Counted from the first letter of the stretch, positions 22,500-35,359 are shown. The stretch is DNA of 64,000 bases from Dipteronia dyeriana (GCA_032871835.1 CM065297.1:23180098-23244097), one strand, 5' to 3'. Program-made: numbers and translations. The notes: generated by a model not told the origin, from the sequence alone.

Positions 22500-23485
22500 C
22501 TTCTTTACGAACCGTTCGTGTTCTCGTCGCCTTTGTTAGTATTTCAGGTATAGATCCCACTCTCCGTTATCGATATTTTAAACTTTTCAAGCATGTGATT
22601 GAGGCTGGCGATAGTGAGAATATCTCTAGGATTGAGTCCATACTTTGGGGTCACTTTCATGCATACACTCCTTCATTTCAACCTATTGCTTTAGATGTAG
22701 ATTACTCTATGGCTCGCTCTGAGTTTGTTCCTTCATCTGTTAACCCTCATGCTTTTTCTTTTATTGATGTTTGCCTAAATATGTCGAAGATAGTCAGTTC
22801 ACGTCAAACCACCAAAGCTTCAGCAAGCGACTTGAAGATAATCTCGTAGAAGCTGACGATGAAGAAAGTCTTGAGGGAATGACGGGCTTGTATGCTAAAG
22901 TTTACTGCAGGTCACTCTTTTGACTTTGATTACGAAATAAATGTGGTGACCGTTGATGAACTTGAGAAATTTCAAGACTAGTTTGAGCTTTCACGTTCAG
23001 TGCGACTGTCCTGCAACGGCGAGAGTGTTGTATGGAATCCTTCTCCTGGTGCAGTCACTGTTTATGGGGACATGTTGTCCTCTGGGGACACTCTCCCCAT
23101 TCAACCATTTGTTGCTCGATTCTTGACAGATACGAGGATTGTCCCCGTTCAGCTAACCCCTAACTCATACCGAGTGCTGATCAACTTATGGCACCTGTGG
23201 AGGAAGATAGGGCCAAGAACCCCTTGACCACCTAGAAGATACGTTACTTTTACACCCTAGGGTGATCAGATACTGTAGGCACATTCTGTCTTCAGTTGAC
23301 CTCTTTGAGCAGTTGGATTCCCCATGGTTATAAAGAAAAACCTACCCCTCATATGCATAAGAACCGCATAGGCTTTATCTGGGGGTTCCCTTCGTCGAAC
23401 AAGCACTGGAAGAACAACTGGTTCTTTGATAGTGGCGACTGGGGCGAGACTATGATGGCTGATCCTTCTAATAAATGGAAGGGAA
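22500..23485 (+). pseudogene. G2 aORF exon 1, 5' part (gypsy-type transposase-like domain)
   Basis: This gene lies opposite to pol. Open pieces at 22595-22849, 23000-23227 and 23296-23485 share one colinear order with the G3 aORF. They include VVWNPSPGAVTVYGDML, then LTPNSYRVLINLWHLW, then GFIWGFPSSNKHWKNNWFF. The pattern fits the Pfam family called putative gypsy type transposon, whose biochemical role is unknown. Stops at about 22848 and 22981 break the frame. A foreign insertion begins at about 23486 and separates this part from the rest of exon 1. Confidence 0.7.
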
Positions 23486-25712
23486 AATCGCACAACGGAA
23501 GAGTGAAAATTAGGGTTTGGTATAAATAAAAAAATTTCCCTTTTAATAACAACAACCTTAACCCTAGATTAATTGATGTATATAAAAAATATCGTACCTT
23601 TTTCTCATGACGATTGAACTAGCACCGAATTGAATCCATAAGATCTTCCAATCCAATCACGAACATGAATCACCTAGGAGTGTGGGCTCCATTTCTTTTA
23701 GATTGTATACCTGAGGATGGAAACAAACAAAATCTCTTTCTTTGTTAGTCACAACAATCCTCCAAGAAGAAAAACAAAAACGTTAGGTCACCTGTGAATT
23801 ATCAATCAATTTGATTGAAACTCACGTGAACCTTGATTCGATGTTGTACACAAAACCTTTTAATGTAAAGGCTACTAGTGTACTATCGAAAACTAAACGT
23901 TCTTTATTCCTTTCCTTCTTTGCCGAATCTCACACTATTTCTTAGGGTTGATCGAATTTTTTCTAGAGCAAAAACAATTTTTTTTCCCAAAATTCTTATG
24001 GTGGCCGAATTCTCTCCAAATAGAATTCTTAGGTTGGCCGAAATCTTCTCTTTGAAAATCACTAGGGCTGGTCGAATTTTACAAGAGATATATATAGGAT
24101 CACAAATCCTTTCCTAAGAAGGATTTACTTAGTGAGTAAGAATTCTATCCTTAGGTGGATTTACTTGGTGACCAAGAATTCTTTTCCTAAAAGAATTCTT
24201 TCCTACACCAAGACTCCTAATCCAACTCAAATAGTGTATTTGTAACCATATTAAATATTTCCTAATTTGACTTGATAAATAATTCCTTTTATTTATCTTC
24301 TTATCAAATATAGTCTTTAATATTAATTATACTACAAACAATAGTATAATATTAGGAGACAATCTCCTACTAAGAAGAAGATTTTGAGTTTTAATTAAAT
24401 AATTAATTAATTACCAAATTAATTAATTTCTATTTAACTAATATAATATAATATAAATAATATAATTAAGCTAAACTATATAGCTTTGCCGCCCAACATG
24501 ATATATGGGCCATTATATTATTTTTTCTATTTTATTAAATCTATTGGACCTTAATAAAAAGTCCACATGTGAATTAGACTCATTCTTACAAAAAGAAACA
24601 AGTCCACATGCCTCAATACAATTCTAGATAGACCCCTAAATTGGTCTGGTAGAATATATCAAGTGATCCATGCAAGTTCGTGTGGATTGGGGATCTTGGA
24701 GAGATTTAAGCTCCAACAGACACAACCCAATCATAATCAACAAATGATTCACTTAGGTCAAATCTATTAATTTTAGTTCATTCCACTAAAGAACTAAAAT
24801 TGAACTCTTAAATAAAGATAGAATAAGTTGATGTTACTCATTCATACCCTAGACAACCTTATTAGAGAAAGTGTATCCTCGTGAAGAATACCAGTAATCG
24901 CCAAGAAGTAATAGACCGCCTATAGCTCTCCAAGTTACCATATTTACTCATATGACCACATTTTGAACTTGGATATTTTGACTTGTTCAGAAGTCATGTT
25001 TCAATAGACACTATTGAAAACTTAACGTTAAGATTAAATATCCAATGCCTCAAAATATCTATATGATGGTATTCTACTCACATTTAATAAATGGAGTTAC
25101 GATGTCCTTATCTATAAATGAAGTTCTCTATCGGTTAACAAATGAATACCACCAAACCATCGAGGATAGACTATGCTATATAATCATACTCATTGATAGA
25201 TCGAATGATAACACTTGCAACCATAAGTCCATCATTTATCTCAGGATTGAGATGGACTCTCCGATTGTCTTCAAGTGAAAACTTTTATCCATTTACGGTT
25301 CTAGATAAAGTATTTCACTGTGATCCAATTCAATACACCCGGTGCACTAGATTCTTTTGCCCAAAGACACCACATTTTGATGATTTCAGACTCATCATAA
25401 CACATTTGATCCCACTCAAATATTAACAAAAGAATCTAAAACTTTGACAAGTTAAAGGTGCCCAACCTTTATCTTAAGTTGTGAATATTATTCAAGACTA
25501 ACTAAAGAATTGTGTCTACCTCATACATGTCTAGATGTATGAACAATTCTTCTTTTCTCATAGTCTTTTGACTTTATGATTATTTACTTTTGACAATTAT
25601 AATAATTAAACTATAAATGCTATAAGATTTGTGAAACTAGAAATCACTTTATTAATATGAAAAGATTGTCAAATACATTATTACACTCTTGCTATCGAGC
25701 ATAATCCCAACA
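23486..25712 (-). mobile_element. Insertion inside the G2 aORF, possibly a solo LTR
   Basis: About 2.2 kb of AT-rich noncoding DNA interrupts aORF exon 1. The right end, read on the minus strand, starts TGTTGGGATTATGCTCGATA, which looks like an LTR start. I could not fix the left end or find matching 5-bp flanks, so the class is uncertain. No protein domain is visible. The aORF resumes directly after 25712. Confidence 0.45.
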
Positions 25713-25921
25713 TCGATTGGCTTGAAGCAGTGTCCCAAGGTATTACTATAGCCCCGAACTATGGAATAAGACTATGCCTGTAATGACTCGGGACCAAGCC
25801 AACACAGTTGTTTATGCAACTCAGTCTTCTTGAGAGGCCAGGGACTGTTGTAATTTATACACATAAAAAGAGTTAATTGAGTTGGGACTTTTTCCCAAAA
25901 TCTCTGACCAACGCAAACGTT
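25713..25921 (+). pseudogene. G2 aORF exon 1, 3' end
   Basis: After the insertion, the translation gives IDWLEAVSQG and then ELGLFPKISDQRKRC, matching KLGFFRQISGHRRRC at the same place in the G3 aORF. It ends at a GT splice donor at 25922. A stop lies within the piece. Confidence 0.65.
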
Positions 25922-26001
25922 GTAGGTCATCGTTTCTATACTTCTTAGCTTTCGTTGTATGTATTTATTCTCACTGCTTTTCTTCATATTTTTCTTTCAA
26001 G
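25922..26001 (+). other. Intron 1 of the G2 aORF
   Basis: Eighty bases start GTAGGT and end TTTCTTTCAAG. Flanking exon sequence (CGCAAACGT before, TGTACGAGATGGAC after) aligns with the G3 copy around its own 72-bp intron. Confidence 0.7.
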
Positions 26002-27337
26002 TGTACGAGATGGACATCATCGTTGGTGATCAAGCCGAAAAACCTTAAAACCTTGATCAGGTGAGCAGGAAAAAAAGCGGCTGATCAGGCGGCTCAGGGA
26101 ATTGCTCTCCCCGAATATGACTTGGTGGAGCACGTACATGAGTCTGATCGTGACTCTTTGGCAGTTCTTACTGGACAGGCTAAAACAAATAGTCATGATG
26201 CCCCTCCTCCCTGAAGTGGTCGATGAGGATCGTCAAGGGATAGTTCCGCTCGGGTACAATCTACCTCAAAGGAATCTAACTAAGAGAGGTCTATCAGAGA
26301 GAGGTCAAGACGGGATAGACCCATAAGGGATAGGCCAAGTAGAGATAGACCAAGTAAAGATAAGTCCCGAAAGGTGGAACCTGGTGAAAATATCCCTGGT
26401 AGCAAAGTGGCCAAGATTATGGAGGATCCTTTGCTCTTTAGGCCATTCGTAAAATAACGGAGGCTCTACATGTTGCTGACTCATTGCCAGCCCAATCGGG
26501 GGTTGATCTTATCATTCTGGATCATAAAGATGAGGATAATCAGGAGACCCTGTCTGACCTAATTTTACGGGAGCAGCGCTAGAAGAAAAGAGGCGATCAG
26601 GTGGCTACAATATCTTCTTCCCTCTTATCTGACCTAGTTAAGTAGTTGATCCGACAGTGCCTTCCACTCATCCTGAGCCTTCTCAGGTTCAAACTGACCA
26701 CCCATATTCAAATCTACCCATGCATCGCCTAGGGAACGCCCCCATACAGTGCTTCATTAAACATCAGATAATCATTACTGACTCTGACTCTGATGATGGT
26801 GGGCTCAAGTCGGAGGAGAAATTCATTGATAAGGAGTTTCTTGATGTCACTGAGGAGCAAGCACTCCTCCCGGTGTTCAAATCGAGGACTGGTGATACGG
26901 TCAAGCTGGTTAAAGAGTTAAGGGTGAGCCAATCTGTGAATGTCCCCTCTATCACACCTCTTGGGTCCCTTCCCAGGATGGTGTAAGTGAAGGTCAAATC
27001 CCTTAGGAGTAGGGTTTTAAAGCCCTTACAACTGTTCTTAGGCTGGAGAGGGTGCTGGAGCTTTAAAGGTGTAAAATGTCACAGGTTCGACCTTTCCAAC
27101 GGCACCCCCAACAACTACTGTTTCTGGTCATGAAAAACCTACTCCTTCAACTCTCCCGGTTGTTTCTACTTTTGGGTCTTCCCATCTTTCCCGTTCAAGT
27201 AGCTTTCACACCAATCCCCTCTCTATGCTTCAATCGATGTCAGCTAGCGAGGGTATATTGACGACGGGTATTAGAGAGAAGCTAAAACTGCCAGTACCTC
27301 TGAGCGGATCTGTATGATCTTCGACAACAGAGTTTTT
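26002..27337 (+). pseudogene. G2 aORF exon 2 (charged, Asp/Glu/Ser-rich middle region)
   Basis: The exon encodes a low-complexity charged region with no recognised domain. It contains SDSDDGG and EEKFIDKEFLDVTEEQ, and includes the open stretch 26657-26986. The minus strand of 51360-52165 (G4) is homologous, with a shared run of aspartate/serine codons. Stops occur, for example near 26325 and 26643, so it is a relic. It ends at the donor GTAAGT at 27338. Confidence 0.6.
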
Positions 27338-27407
27338 GTAAGTGCTTCCCGCGTTACCTTTTACATGCTTGTTTTCCAGCTTTCTTAATTCTTACTTCTT
27401 TTTTCAG
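27338..27407 (+). other. Intron 2 of the G2 aORF
   Basis: Seventy bases start GTAAGTGC and end CTTCTTTTTTCAG. Exon 3 then opens GCGGTGAAGGAG. Introns of 65 and 68 bp lie at the same place in G3 and G4. Confidence 0.75.
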
Positions 27408-28316
27408 GCGGTGAAGGAGCGAACTCGAGCCTTGGATGATTAGAAGAAGCAAGCCGCATAGATATCTCTGATGAAAAAGGCTCTTACTGAGAAGGATGAT
27501 GCTCTCAAGTCTTCCTTTATTATTGCCTTCAGAGTTAAGCAGTAAAAAGAGAAGCTAAAGGTCCATGCTGTGACTGAGGTTGCTTTGAGGAAGACCACAG
27601 CCAACGTTCAAAATAAGGCATTAGTTGCAATGACCACCTTTAGAGAGCTCATTATAGAAAATGCTGAGTTAGAGAAGAGGGTCGCAAGGGCAGAACTACG
27701 AAGCGTTGAACTTGAATCTAGGGCCATCCTGACTGAATTAATGGTAGACAAACTCAAAGAAGAGACCTGGACTGCCTAAAATACCCTTACCTCTGCTCAA
27801 CAAGTCATGCTTGAGACGCATCAGGAATCTAAGGAGGCGCGAATCCACTATTGAGCACCTGAGGAAGGATCTAGAATAGCAACAAGTCAGTATGGATGTG
27901 CTCTCCAAGGAGGTTAGGTCAGCCTTTAAAATCCAGAATGTGGATCGTTACAAGAGGTCTCCAGCCTTCGACCCTATCATACAGAGATAATTCAAGAGAG
28001 GGTTGGTCACTGCTCGAGTATTGTTTGGTGGCAAGGAGAGGTCCACAGTGGAGACCCGTCAAAAATGGGATATGACTATCAAGAGGCATAAAAAAGAGTC
28101 CCTAAAAGCCATAAAGAATCAAAGGATTACGTCTTGACCATAGGAATTGAAATTGGCCCTTTGCTAGACACAGACTATTCTCCATTCATGGTCGACGACT
28201 TAGAAGATCACATTACCTAGCCAGATTTTATAGGCCTGAGCAAGGACTACAAGGGTGATAACCTTCCTCTTGGTGGATCTGGACCAGTAGGTCATTCTAG
28301 TACTCCAGATGCTTAA
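27408..28316 (+). pseudogene. G2 aORF exon 3: coiled coil and conserved C-terminal segment
   Basis: A Lys/Glu/Leu-rich heptad helix (open stretch 27570-27779 and neighbours) is followed by VDRYKRSPAFDP and KRGLVTA. The same segment is VDRFKRSPAYDA...QRGLVSA in G3. The end, LLDTDYSPFM, matches LLGTDYSPFM in G4. The coiled coil suggests oligomerisation. Stops near 27777, 27876 and 27988 show decay. Confidence 0.65.
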
Positions 28317-29439
28317 CTTTCTTTCCTCGTTTTTTTGTCAGCATTGCTTATGTAACTGTAGCTTTGTAATCCTTCTCATATTTTTGATACTAATAACACC
28401 TTTTTCCTTTTTTGCTCATTTCTAGACAAATTTTCATATGTGCTAAATACTTTATGGCATGGCTGGGATCACTCAAAGACTTTAGTTAGTTTGAGTGACT
28501 AAGAACCAAATTTTTTGGGGATGGTTATAACCATTTGTTAACTTGAACTATGTCTACTAAGTTTCACCAGGTTAACTATCTCGATTGTAACCGAACCCCT
28601 TTGATCAAACATTTTTATCACGGTCGTTGTTATAAGTCATCCCGAGCTATGTGTAGCGCCTTACACCATGCTGATTGACTCGATTGAAATCGTATTAACA
28701 CAACTAGTTATGGCCGTTTCTTGGTTGGTTGTTCAGTTTTTAGTCAGCCTTAGTTTGGATACACCGTCCTAAACCAAGTAACTTCAGCGTGGCCAGGACT
28801 AAGTTAAACTATATTCAGTCTATCGCCCGAACCCCTTTGATCAAACAATGATGACTTAACCCCCGACCAACTCACTGCCTTTACTTTTATATCAAGTATT
28901 GTTCTCTTATACATCATTTACATGGTATCTAATTTATAGACCCTTGTCTTTTATCTGTCAACTAAGTCAATTGGACGTCTCCCAATAGTCTGTTGATCAA
29001 GATTTGTTGCAATGGGGTGGCTTATATCATGTTATCTTTATAAGCGCTTGTATTTTACTAGCAACCGTTTCTAGCATGGATATTTTATTCCCCATTAAAC
29101 TCTCAGTGCATCCCATCAGGTTCTTATGGCCTGAAGGTGCCCTAATAGTGTTTAATTTCACCCTGTTAGTTTCAGTGAGTATACACTGTATTTGCGGCAT
29201 GTGCTTTCGGCCCCCTCACCAGGCCTCGAAGACGTTTCTATCGAAACTAATTGATTTCTAGGTTCCCCGGGATTGCTTTGTAAACGAAAGCAAACTTAGA
29301 ACACCATTCTTGACTTTTGAAATTGTTTCCTCTAAGGGGCTTTTATTGAATGTTAAAAAGAAACATCAAATAATCAGCTAACAAAGCAAGTTCATCTTTA
29401 TACTAAAAAGAAATATTTAAAAATGAGAAACTCCTAAGG
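28317..29439. other. G2 spacer between aORF and integrase, tail to tail
   Basis: No coding region is seen. This lies between the 3' ends of two convergent genes (aORF on plus, pol on minus), so it likely holds both 3' UTRs. CGAACCCCTTTGATCAAACA occurs twice (about 28595 and 28828). The equivalent region in G3 holds a tandem array. Confidence 0.6.
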
Positions 29440-30507
29440 GTAGAACATCTTTAAGAACTGAGCATTGCATGGCCTGGGTAGCTTGCTCCCTTCTGGTCGG
29501 GTAAGGCGGTATGTTCCATGGCCGACCAACCCGACCACTTGGTACGGCCTTTCCCATTTATCCGCCAATGATCCAACTGATTTATCTCTTGTATTGGGTG
29601 ATACCCTCCACAAAACTAGATCTCTGTGCTAGAATCTCTTGACTCGGACATGTGAGTTTTAATATCTGGCTGCCATTTGCTGATAGACTTCATTCCTTAC
29701 CATTGACAGGTTCTTTTTTTCCTCCAGCTTATCTAGGTTATGTTCTAACATTTCCACATTTGATTTAGGATATAATATTTGTACCCTTGGTGAATTATGA
29801 ACTACCTCAACTGGAATCACTGCCTCCATTCTGCATGCTAGTGAATAGGGGTCTATCTTGTCGAAGTTCTATCTGTGGTTCGACATGCCCATACGACTTC
29901 GTCTGACCTATCTACCCAGATCCCTTTCTTAGCATCCAAATTTGCCTTTATGGTATGCTTAATTATCTTGTTTATTACTTTTGTCTGGTCAATGGTCTGA
30001 AGATGAGCTGGTGTGGCATAATAATTATTTATGCCAAAGTCCTAACATATGTTCCTGAAGTTGTCACTGTCGAATTGGGTTCCCGTTATGTGTGTGATGA
30101 TTGTGTATGGGATTCCAAATCGATAAGTGATATTTTTCTTCATGAAATTGGTCATGTTAGCCTCAATTATATGCATCATCTCTTCTGCCTTGACCCATAT
30201 TGTAAAGTAGTCTACGACCATAATAGTGTGCTTTGCTCCTCACTTGGTTACTGTTGGCATCAGGCCAATCAAATCTAGCCCCCACATGGCAAACACTAAG
30301 GTGATGACATGTTCATCAACTTCTCAGGGGACCTTTTTATGCCATTGGCTATCCTCTGACTGCTACCACATTGATCCATGACCGCCTGAGCATCTTGAAA
30401 TAGGGTCGGCCAGTAGAAGCCTTGTCTAAGAGTCTTATGCACTAGGCTTTTACCCTCGGAGTGGGTCTTACCCCCCCGATGGATACTTTCTATTATCTGT
30501 CTGCCCT
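29440..30507 (-). pseudogene. G2 integrase
   Basis: Minus-strand translation of about 30290-29950 gives the integrase core with a VVDYFT strand, a TQFDS segment and NNYYATPAH. About 29840-29440 gives the C-terminal part with SLADKWERPYQVVG and GTYRLTRREQ. In-frame stops and substitutions break the core. It would insert the element's DNA into the genome. Confidence 0.75.
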
Positions 30508-32425
30508 TTATTGAGCAAACGTACCTCTGAAAGGCCTTTGAAAATCTCTCTTGTATGATTCTCCTCCGACTATTGAGTATCTGGTAGCTCTATACCTGAG
30601 GCATTTTACTTCGGTTACCTTTGTTGGGAGCATTCCATTCTTCAGATATTCCCTGATCAGGGTCATCCAAGTGGTCTGTTTTCTTTCAATTGTTCCTATT
30701 TCCAATACTTCCCCTTGATCCTCGATGTTGGGTCTCTTGTGGTGAGCAACTGAGATGGTCTTTAACCGTATGCTGATTGTAGCCGACGCCAATTTTGACA
30801 AAGCATCTGCCTTCTCATTCTTTTCCCTCGGGATCTGAGTAATCCTATAAGCCTTGAACCTTCCAAGCAACATCTTGGCTAACCCTAGATAAGTAGTCAT
30901 GTTGCTATCATTGGCCTGATATTCATCCAGGTTTTGGTTTACCACCACGTTCAAATCACTGAATATTTCTAACTTGTTTGTAATCAGTGCCGTGTAAACT
31001 CTAAGTCTTGCCAAAAGTGTCTCGTACTCGGCCATGTTGTTAGTGGCTTTAAAGTCAAACCGTAAAACACATTCTATATGATCACTTTTTAGAATGGATA
31101 TCACTATGCCAACCCCGCTTCCATGCGGGTTTGACTATCCATTCAGATAAATATTTCCTTTTCTTTCAGCATCCTGATAACGTAGTTGTTTGGTTTGACG
31201 AACTCGTTGACTAGGTCGGCTACCACTTGCCCCCTTACTGCAGCTCTTGGCAAATACGCTATGTTGTACACACTCAATTCCACCACCCATTTTGTTAACC
31301 TCCCAAACACTTCAGGCTTAGATAGAATCTGCTTCAGTGGGCAATCCAAGTAGACCTCGATCTCATGTTCTTGAAATTATTGTCTCTTACTTGTGTAGTA
31401 TACTGGCTTTTGTACCCCATCATCCAGCCTGACCAACACCGACTCAGTTGCTACAGCCATCACCAACAAGTATAGAAAGAGCACTTCTCATTCAAGGGGT
31501 TTATACATGATTGGTGCTTTACCTAGATACTTTTTGATCTTTCGGAATGCCTGCTCGCACTCATCGTTCCATTCTACCATTTTCCTTTCTTGATTGCTCT
31601 AAAAATGGGCAAGCACTTGTTAGTTGATTTGATTATGAATCGGTTCAGAAATGCTAAGCATCTTATTAGCCTTTGAATTTCCTTCAATGTTTTTAGGGAC
31701 ATCATTTCTTCCAATGCCTTTATTTTCGTTGGGTTTACTTCGATTCCTCTCTGATGAACTTGGAATAAACTTCATGAAAGCACCCTGAAAACTTTTTTCT
31801 TTGTATTCAACTTCATGTCGAACCTTCGAAACACCCCGAATGTCTCTTTGAGATCTTCTGTATATTTTCCGAATGTCGTGCTCTTTGTTAACATGTTGTC
31901 TACATACGCCCCCATACTCCTGTCGATCTGTCAGGCGAACATGTTGTTTACCAGTCTATGGTAAGTCACCTCAGCATTCTTAAGACCAAAAGGCATAACT
32001 TTGTAACATTATAAACCCTGATCAGTTTTGAATGAGGTTTTGTCTTTAACGGGTTTGAACATTCGAATCTGGTTGTAGCCTGAGTAAGCATCCATGAAGC
32101 TCAATAATTCATGACTGGTTGTTACGTCCACCAACTGGTCAATCTGAGGCAAATGGAAGCTATTCTTCGACCATGCTTTATTGAGGTCAGTGAAATCCCT
32201 ACACATCCTCCACTGGCCATTCTTCTTTTTCACCAGCACCACGTTGGCAACCCATTCGAGGTACTTCACTTCCCTTATGGATCCTACTGCCAACAACTTA
32301 TTCACTTCTTCTTTGATTGTCTTGCTTCTTTCGGGGTTAAACCACCTTCTCTTCTGGATGACTTGTTTTTGATCAAGAAAAACCCCTAAATAGTGTGAAA
32401 TTATCTTCGGGTCGATCACTGGCAT
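30508..32425 (-). pseudogene. G2 reverse transcriptase and dual RNase H
   Basis: RT: WVANVVLVKKKNGQWRMCRDF, SFMDAYSGYNQIRM (open 32425-32009) and the active-site box YVDNMLTKS near 31905-31880, where the second Asp of YxDD is Asn. Connection: KPEVFGRLTKWVVEL and VVADLVNEF (31349-31143). Second, archaeal-type RNase H as in Tat elements: DFKATNNMAEYETLLA, IFSDLNVVVNQ and EKNEKADALSKLA (31104-30508). The zinc-binding head of integrase begins at its end. Stops separate the blocks. Confidence 0.8.
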
Positions 32426-33110
32426 GTCTTCTTATTTCCAAGCGAACACGTATTTATACTCTTTTAGGAGGCCAATCATCCTATTCCAAACTTTCTCCTT
32501 TAGCCGGCCCCCTAATTTTATAGTTTGATCTGAATTACCCTCGTCAATTATGACTTCTTCAGTTGGCTAGTCTTTTAGGGCCTTCCCGTCTTCCGAAAAT
32601 GTCTCCCTTAGGTCCAGGTCGACGGGTAGGTATTTTTGCCGTATCCTCTTCTTCATCCATATTTGAACCTTCGTCATTTCTTTGGATATCTACTTGTATC
32701 GCGCTCAGTTCTGCTTTTTCCCTGCATATGGCTAGATTGGCCTTTCTTGCCCATTCTTGCGAACTTTTCATGACATCGACCCCCACCCCTGTTGGGAACT
32801 TTACTGTCAAGGCATAAGTGCCTATCACAATTTTTGATTTGTTCGGGAAAGGTCTGCCTATCAAGGCATTGTACAACCAGTTTTTCACATTTATGACCAT
32901 AAAATCCAGTAACAATGTTTTAGTGCAAGGAAAGCTCCCAATCTCTACAGGTAACTTCACTATTCCTAGCGATCTTACTTTCGCTCCCCTTTAAAGCCTC
33001 TCAATAGGACTTTGAGGGGCTGGAGGTCTTTTCTTTACAACCCGAGTTGGTCGAACACTTTCATACTCAGAATATCTGTTGAGCTCCCATTATCAATCTA
33101 CACTCTTCTT
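32426..33110 (-). pseudogene. G2 protease and linker
   Basis: A catalytic segment reading IDNGSSTDIL lies at about 33100-33070, the DNG variant that G3 also has. The domain continues with VMKLPVEIGSFP-type strands and NALIGRPFPN (open 32960-32559), then an acidic linker DMEEEEDTAK-like toward RT. Stops are present near 32994 and 32559. Confidence 0.75.
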
Positions 33111-34748
33111 GTCTCTTTATGTCCCACACGAACTGACACAACAAAAACATTGTTCGGCCTTACCTCCGATCCATGTGTGTCTGCCTCAGTAAAGACGATG
33201 GGGTCCAATCATTGCTTTAACTTTTTCTGATTAGGGCCTAAAAAATTTACTTCAAGATTCCTCTGCTCTTATATGGCTTCTCTAACCTCGGTCATTCTTT
33301 CTCGGCTACTAACTCTAGTGTATGGCCCACCAAAGATGGTGTTGATTACCCCACTATCAGAATTTCTTATAGGCTCATTTGGTTTCTATCGCACTCCTCT
33401 ATCGAGGTGTCCTTGTACCATCATCCCCACTTCTAAGGAGCATGTCTTTAAGATGCCCTTCTCTGATTAGTTTTTTGATGTAATCCCTCAGTTGATAACA
33501 CTTGGATGTTTCATGGCCATTCTCCTGGTGAAACCTACAGTACTTGGTGGTGTCTCTCCTAGTAAAGCTCGACTATCTCGGTGGCTTCTTGTATAAATTC
33601 TTATCTTCTATCACATTCAAGATCTCCTCTTACCTTCTAGCCAACAGGGTGTAATTGGTGTATTGTCGCTTACAGTGCTTGCCATTTTTTCGTCTTCTTT
33701 GTGCCCATCATTACCCTTTCCCCTGTTGCCTTTCTAGTTCTCTTTGCCACTATTCTTCAAATTACCATCCTTACATTTTTGGCTGCTCTTAGGGCGACCC
33801 CCATGTATAAGATCTCCACCGTTGGCTATTTACTATTCCTCCGCCAACACATATCCTCCAACATAGTCTACCATGCTCGTATATGTGGTCGGCCCTTTTG
33901 TCTCAGACTTAGGGTTAAATGGTTGTGTTGTAAACTGCTAATAAATGTTGATACTACCGCATCATCATTGGGATTCTGTACTTCATACACTTCTTGTGAG
34001 AATCTAGTTAAGTAATCCTTCAGTTTCTCATTGATAAAGCTTATATGGACTTCCTTCGCTAGATAATTCCCATGAATTACCTGGTAAAAGATTATATATA
34101 TATTCCTAAAAGTTCCTGATGGAACCTGCTGACAGTCCTCTAAACCACCTGGATCCTTGATCTCCCAACGTCTATGGGAACTTCCAAAATATTAAGGCAT
34201 CATCATAATTGTAGAACACCATTGCACTCTGGTACCTCCTTACATGCTCCCGTCGGTCAATATTAGCCTTGAATTGTTCCACATGCGGCATCCTGAATTT
34301 CTCTAATGGACTTCTGAAGTTTCCAATCAATGGCTTTCCTAGGTTTTATCTTTGTTCAAGGGCTTACATTCTTTTGAGAATGACCTCTCGCTCCCCTTCT
34401 GACTCTTCATGCTTGATAAACTTCTGGCGGATAGTGAGCCAGTATGGGTCCCTAGGGATTACCCTGCTGATCTGAGCATCGAAGGGGTCACGTCTGATCG
34501 TAGGGGTTGGCTCCCTACGTCTTCTGGGGGCAGTTTCATCGTCACTTGAATTCGAGCGAGACCATTTCCTCCGACCAACATACTTATCTACCTGCCACTC
34601 AGGGTGGTTTTTTGCTTTATCATATCTCATCCCTATTTTTTCATGATACTCTGTCCTATCTATTTTAAATTTTCGGGGTGCTCCTGGATTGGTTGCCACT
34701 ATTTCAGAGTGTATCTTAGGATCCTGGGCCACCATCGATGTAGAGAGT
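33111..34748 (-). pseudogene. G2 gag
   Basis: The amino part is open from 34735 to 34364 (MVAQDPKIHSEIVATNPG, later PYWLTIRQKFIKHEE). The middle is broken into many frames. Near 33540-33440 there is a zinc-binding-like segment, FHQENGHETSKC followed by LIREGHLKD, and then an IFGGPYTR segment. Gag forms the particle. Its start region meets the G3 LTR at 34748/34749. Confidence 0.7.
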
Positions 34749-35034
34749 TGTTGACGTCGATTTCTGGATTATGTTAGAAAAGCTAACAAGGATTGGATTT
34801 CGGCTATTGATTCAGAGAGAAAGAGATTCAGAGAGAGTAATGAAGACAAGCTTTACGTGGTAAAACTCAAATGACCGGAGAAACGTCCACGGGTGGTTGA
34901 AGGATCAACCAAGCCAAAATCCACTATGAAAATATGATGTTTACAAGCTCTCGGTCTCTATTTTTTCTCTTTGTATTTGCTATGATTGTTGTATGCTATT
35001 TTTGCCTATCCTTTTTGGAACCAGATTATGGGTC

Positions 35035-35042
35035 TATTTATA
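35035..35042 (-). promoter_or_regulatory. TATA box in the G3 3' LTR
   Basis: TATAAATA on the minus strand is preceded by ATTAGGGTTCTATAAGC. The same box occurs in the truncated 5' LTR (45716-45723) and in the solo LTR (58700-58707). Confidence 0.6.
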
Positions 35043-35359
35043 TGCTTATAGAACCCTAATCTGGTTTGTACAAGTAATACGAGATCTTTGTATTTAATTG
35101 TGATTCGGTTACTTGTTTAAGGCTGATTTGTCTTCTTTCCTGTTTCGAAGTCTCTTATGGAAATCGAGCGGGATTCTAGTAGTGCAGTTCAATTTGGACT
35201 TGTTTCCTTATAATAATGTAGTCTTCGTAAAGAAATCAGGTTATTTCCTGATTGGGTGATTGGGGACTCTTCTAACTTAATGTTCCATTTTATTTGGGAT
35301 TCCTTCCTGATGAATATCTTTGCATATTTAATGACTTAATCTGTGTGAAATAAGCACCG

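Larger units (their letters stand above)
21345..34748 (-). mobile_element. G2: Tat-like Ty3/Gypsy element with antisense aORF, 5' part cut by G3
   Basis: On the minus strand gag, protease, RT, RNase H and integrase run from 34735 to about 29440. A spacer, an opposite-strand aORF (22430-28316), a PPT and the 3' LTR (22152 to 21345) follow. The gag amino end meets the G3 LTR at 34748/34749. No 5' LTR of G2 was found to the right of G3, so its 5' end is lost or displaced. Many stops interrupt pol. The dual RNase H arrangement and the aORF place it in the Tat group. Confidence 0.85.

Noticed and set aside
23878..24117. Open frame with a repeated RILRLAEIF-like motif
   Set aside because: It lies inside the noncoding insertion in the G2 aORF. 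The motif comes from a short degenerate DNA repeat (GGCCGAATTCTC-like) and no domain is evident.
29955..30278. Plus-strand open frame of 107 codons
   Set aside because: Shadow of the G2 integrase core on the minus strand. A near-equivalent shadow occurs opposite the G3 integrase at 40572-40892.
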